The notes beneath the pieces were generated by a model that worked only from the letters and a program-made list of their open reading frames with translations, was not told the origin of the DNA and ran no database searches. Positions 61,130-64,000 of a DNA stretch of 64,000 nt are shown in pieces (position 1 is the first letter of the stretch; each line of letters starts with the position of its first letter). The DNA comes from Bacteroidales bacterium (GTDB lineage Bacteria > Bacteroidota > Bacteroidia > Bacteroidales > F082): assembly GCA_016290215.1 (NCBI GenBank), contig JAEETH010000011.1, positions 23,918-87,917 of the forward strand, given 5' to 3'. Made by a program: the position numbers and the translations under genes.

Positions 61130-61885
61130 ATGGAACTGAAAGACCAACTGATGCAACAAATCGACCGCGATCGTTTGCCACAGCACATCGCGATCATCAT
61201 GGACGGCAATGGACGCTGGGCCAAAGAACGTGGCAAACCACGCCTTTTCGGCCATCAAAGCGCCATTCAATCGGTGCGTGAGGTAAGCGAAGCTTCGGCT
61301 GAAATCGGCGTGTCATACTTGACTTTGTACGCCTTCTCGACCGAGAATTGGAATCGCCCCTTGGCAGAAGTCAGCGGGTTGATGTCGTTGTTGGCTACGA
61401 CCATCACGAAAGAGGTCATCACTATGAACAAAAACAGCATCAAGCTGAATGCCATCGGTGACTTGAAGAGTCTGCCTGAGGCCAACTACAAGCAATTGAT
61501 GCAAGCCATAGCCGACACAAGCCACAATACCCGCATGACCTTGACTTTGGCCTTGAGCTATTCGGGTCGTTGGGACTTTATCCAAGCTTCACGACGCATG
61601 GCAGAAGATGTGAAGGCAGGAAAGTTGGCTCCCGAAGCCATCGACGATGCCACCATCTCGTCCTACCTCTCCACGGCGGGCATGCCTGATCCTGAGCTGC
61701 TCATCCGTACCAGCGGCGAGGAACGCATCAGCAACTTCCTGCTGTGGCAGTTGGCTTATTCCGAATTGTATTTCACCCCCAAATACTGGCCTGACTTCCG
61801 CAAGGCCGACCTCTACGAGGCAATTTTGAACTACCAGCATCGTGAGCGTCGCTTTGGAAAGACCAGTGAGCAAGTGACTAAATGA
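61130..61885 (+). CDS. uppS: Undecaprenyl diphosphate synthase
   Basis: 251 residues. The signature HIAIIMDGNGRWAKERGKPR starts near residue 15. Late motifs are PDPELLIRTSGEERISNFLL and YFTPKYWPDFRKADL. It extends farnesyl diphosphate to C55 for cell wall and glycan carriers. It follows porG by 2 bp and overlaps bamA by 4 bases. Confidence 0.97.
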   Translation: MELKDQLMQQIDRDRLPQHIAIIMDGNGRWAKERGKPRLFGHQSAIQSVREVSEASAEIGVSYLTLYAFSTENWNRPLAEVSGLMSLLATTITKEVITMNKNSIKLNAIGDLKSLPEANYKQLMQAIADTSHNTRMTLTLALSYSGRWDFIQASRRMAEDVKAGKLAPEAIDDATISSYLSTAGMPDPELLIRTSGEERISNFLLWQLAYSELYFTPKYWPDFRKADLYEAILNYQHRERRFGKTSEQVTK

Positions 61886-64000
61886 TGATTGATAGAACTA
61901 TGCGATTGAGATATATACCTGTTGTGCTGTTTCTTGTGGCCTTTTTGGGCTTCGGAAACGGCGTTTTTGCCCAAATCCAAATCGGCGACGACCTCTCGGA
62001 AATCGACTATGCGCATCCGCAGAAATATGAAATCGGTGGCATCGTCGTTGAAGGGGCCAAGTATGTCGATGGCTCGATGCTGAGCTTGATTGCAGGCTGG
62101 AGGGTGGGTGAGACCATCTCCATCCCTGGCGATGAAATTTCGAACGGCATCCGCAAGATTTGGGAACAGGGCTTGTTTGAGGATGTGGCAGTCAATGCCA
62201 CCGACTTTGTGGGCAACAAGGTGTTTCTGCAAATCGCTATCAAGGAAAAACCGCGTGTGTCGAAGTTCTCGTTTAAGGGCATCAAGAAGAGCGAGGCCGA
62301 TGACATCCGCAATAAGATCAACCTTTCGCGTGGTGACATTGCCACTGAGCACCTTTTGACCAAGACCACCCGAATCATCGAAGGTTTCTATTACGACAAG
62401 GGCTATCTCAACGTGGACATCGACATCCAGCAAGTGCCCGATACGCTCCGCGAGAACTACGTCGACATGATTATCAACATCGACAAGGGACAAAAGGTGA
62501 AGATTGGCAAAATCAATGTGATTGGTAATGATGAAGTTGCTGAAGGTCAGGTGCTCAGTGCGATGAAGGAAACCAAACAACGTGGCCACTTCGACCCATT
62601 GGATCCGTTGGGCCCGATGATTGTGAATACAGTCGCAGATGTGTTCACCTTGCATCCTTTGAGAGCCATCAATGGCGTGGAGGAATACTTCTACGACAAC
62701 TACCGCCCGCGTATCTTCAAGGCTTCGAAATACATCGAAAAGAACTACGAGGACGATAAGAAGCATATCATCGAGAAATACAATGCCAAAGGCTACCGCG
62801 ATGCTCGTATCATCAGCGATTCTGTGTATCGAATTGATGAAAACAACCTCGGCATCGACCTCGTCATCGACGAAGGCAACAAATACCACTATCGCAACAT
62901 CACATGGACGGGCAATACCAAATACACGGATGAGACCCTCAATTCCATCTTGGGCATCAAGAAGGGCGACGTATATAATAAGGAGTTACTCGATAAGAAC
63001 CTGAATTATAGCGAGACCAATTTGGATATCAGTTCGTTGTATATGGACGACGGCTACCTCTTCTTCCGCGTCGACCCTGTGGAAGTGGCCATCGAAAACG
63101 ATTCCATCGACCTTGAAATTCGTCTCACCGAAGGCAAACAGGCCCGCATCAGCAATGTGACGTTAGTGGGAAACACAAAGACTTACGACCATGTGGCTTT
63201 GCGTGAGCTTTACACCCGTCCCGGACAACTGTTCAGCCGTAGCGACGTAGTGCGCTCGGTGCGTGAGTTGGCCACTTTGGGCTTCTTCGCCCAGGAAAGC
63301 ATCAACCCTGATGTGCAGCCCAATCCTTCCGACAACACCGTCGACATTAGCTATTCCGTGGAGGAAGCCGCCGCCGACCAGATTCGTTTCTCGGCTGGTT
63401 TCGCCGCTGGTTACCTGATGTTGGAAGCAGGTTTGCAGTTCTCCAATTTCTCCATGCGCAACATCTTCAACAAGAAGGCTTGGAAACCTCTGCCGATGGG
63501 TGATGGACAGAAACTCTCGTTGACCGTGAGCACCTTGGGTAGAAGATACATCACCTATAGCGTTTCGTTTACCGAGCCTTGGTTGGGTGGCCGTAAGCCC
63601 AATGCATTCTCGGTTTCATTTTACCAAGCTTTCTATACTAACAACTATGAAAAGGGAGATGAAAAATATGGTTGGTTCAACATGACGGGTGGTACCATCG
63701 GTTTGGGTCGTCGCTTGACCTGGCCTGACGACTACTTCTCTGTGTATCATGGGCTCAACTTCAAACGATACAAGCTGAACAACTACCTGTCGCAGTTCCT
63801 TTCCGTGGGTGATGGCAATGGCGTGTTTAACCTCATTAGTTATAACTTTGTGCTGTCACGCAACTCGGTGAGCCAGCCCCTCTATCCGCGCAGTGGTTCC
63901 GAGTTCCAGTTGGGATTGGAAATCACGCCTCCCTATTCGCTGCTCACCAATAAGGATTACACCAACCTTTCTGACAACGAGAAATACAAGTGGATCGAGA
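61882..64000 (+). CDS. bamA: Outer-membrane assembly protein BamA (3' end outside window)
   Basis: The ATG at 61882 overlaps the uppS stop (ATGA). The alternative starts at 61885 and 61900 are in frame. 706 codons are visible and the gene continues past the window. A signal peptide ends near VFAQ. Five POTRA-type domains are suggested by the repeats of (I/V)xGxxxY/T-(D) segments, for example YEIGGIVVEGAKYVDGSMLS and VNVIGNDEVAEGQ-like words, up to about 63350. The barrel begins near FSAGFAAGYLMLEAGLQFSN. BamA inserts beta-barrel proteins into the outer membrane. Confidence 0.92.
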   Translation, partial: MMIDRTMRLRYIPVVLFLVAFLGFGNGVFAQIQIGDDLSEIDYAHPQKYEIGGIVVEGAKYVDGSMLSLIAGWRVGETISIPGDEISNGIRKIWEQGLFEDVAVNATDFVGNKVFLQIAIKEKPRVSKFSFKGIKKSEADDIRNKINLSRGDIATEHLLTKTTRIIEGFYYDKGYLNVDIDIQQVPDTLRENYVDMIINIDKGQKVKIGKINVIGNDEVAEGQVLSAMKETKQRGHFDPLDPLGPMIVNTVADVFTLHPLRAINGVEEYFYDNYRPRIFKASKYIEKNYEDDKKHIIEKYNAKGYRDARIISDSVYRIDENNLGIDLVIDEGNKYHYRNITWTGNTKYTDETLNSILGIKKGDVYNKELLDKNLNYSETNLDISSLYMDDGYLFFRVDPVEVAIENDSIDLEIRLTEGKQARISNVTLVGNTKTYDHVALRELYTRPGQLFSRSDVVRSVRELATLGFFAQESINPDVQPNPSDNTVDISYSVEEAAADQIRFSAGFAAGYLMLEAGLQFSNFSMRNIFNKKAWKPLPMGDGQKLSLTVSTLGRRYITYSVSFTEPWLGGRKPNAFSVSFYQAFYTNNYEKGDEKYGWFNMTGGTIGLGRRLTWPDDYFSVYHGLNFKRYKLNNYLSQFLSVGDGNGVFNLISYNFVLSRNSVSQPLYPRSGSEFQLGLEITPPYSLLTNKDYTNLSDNEKYKWIE

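Overview
The window looks like a chromosome segment of a Bacteroidales bacterium (phylum Bacteroidota), probably gut-associated. Many transcripts are preceded by the TAnnTTTG -7 element of this phylum and genes lack Shine-Dalgarno sequences. Two secreted proteins end in type IX secretion (T9SS) sorting domains, a PorG-like T9SS protein sits next to uppS and bamA, and there are a fimbrillin-type lipoprotein and glycan-degrading GH20 and GH2 enzymes.

Layout. 0-21.5 kb: cell-surface and envelope functions (tricorn-like protease, transglutaminase-like protein, GH20 hexosaminidase, fimbrillin lipoprotein with a 56-residue companion, zeta-like kinase pair, CutC, GH2 mannosidase, GIN-domain protein, ECF sigma with putative anti-sigma, NYN nuclease, Lgt, a DUF2723 membrane protein). 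21.6-27.6 kb: T9SS cargo, tRNA-Gln and rimP-nusA-infB. 27.6-46.6 kb is accessory: a Ser/Thr kinase, a candidate non-coding RNA, an operon-like island of small internally duplicated proteins with a GIY-YIG nuclease (30.4-35.0 kb), an atypical ion channel, two AAA/DUF4143 ATPases among gene debris, and an EcoRI-type adenine methyltransferase followed by a DUF262/HNH protein. 46.7-64 kb is mostly housekeeping: purA, a Fur-family regulator, a Rel/Spo synthetase-hydrolase, a YafQ-type toxin pair, lepA, nhaD, dprA, rsgA, nadK and porG-uppS-bamA (bamA runs off the end).

Most unusual points. (1) The 30.4-35.0 kb island: at least five proteins share a unit of about 45 residues, usually present twice per protein. 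Three of the genes are preceded by the same 40-base leader. The island lies between an RNA candidate with its own promoter and terminator and a strong terminator. (2) All three AAA/DUF4143 ATPase loci (two intact, one remnant) carry direct repeats spaced exactly 33 bp in their promoter regions, each locus with its own sequence. (3) A rod-shaped RNA candidate at 43.8-44.05 kb, with 40-bp iterons before it, precedes the methyltransferase. (4) Another structured element at 52.8 kb offers mutually exclusive stems, one followed by a T-run. (5) Several families of palindromic repeats are dispersed between genes, and some are inserted in frame inside coding sequences. All of this is read by eye; no database search, folding program or alignment was run.
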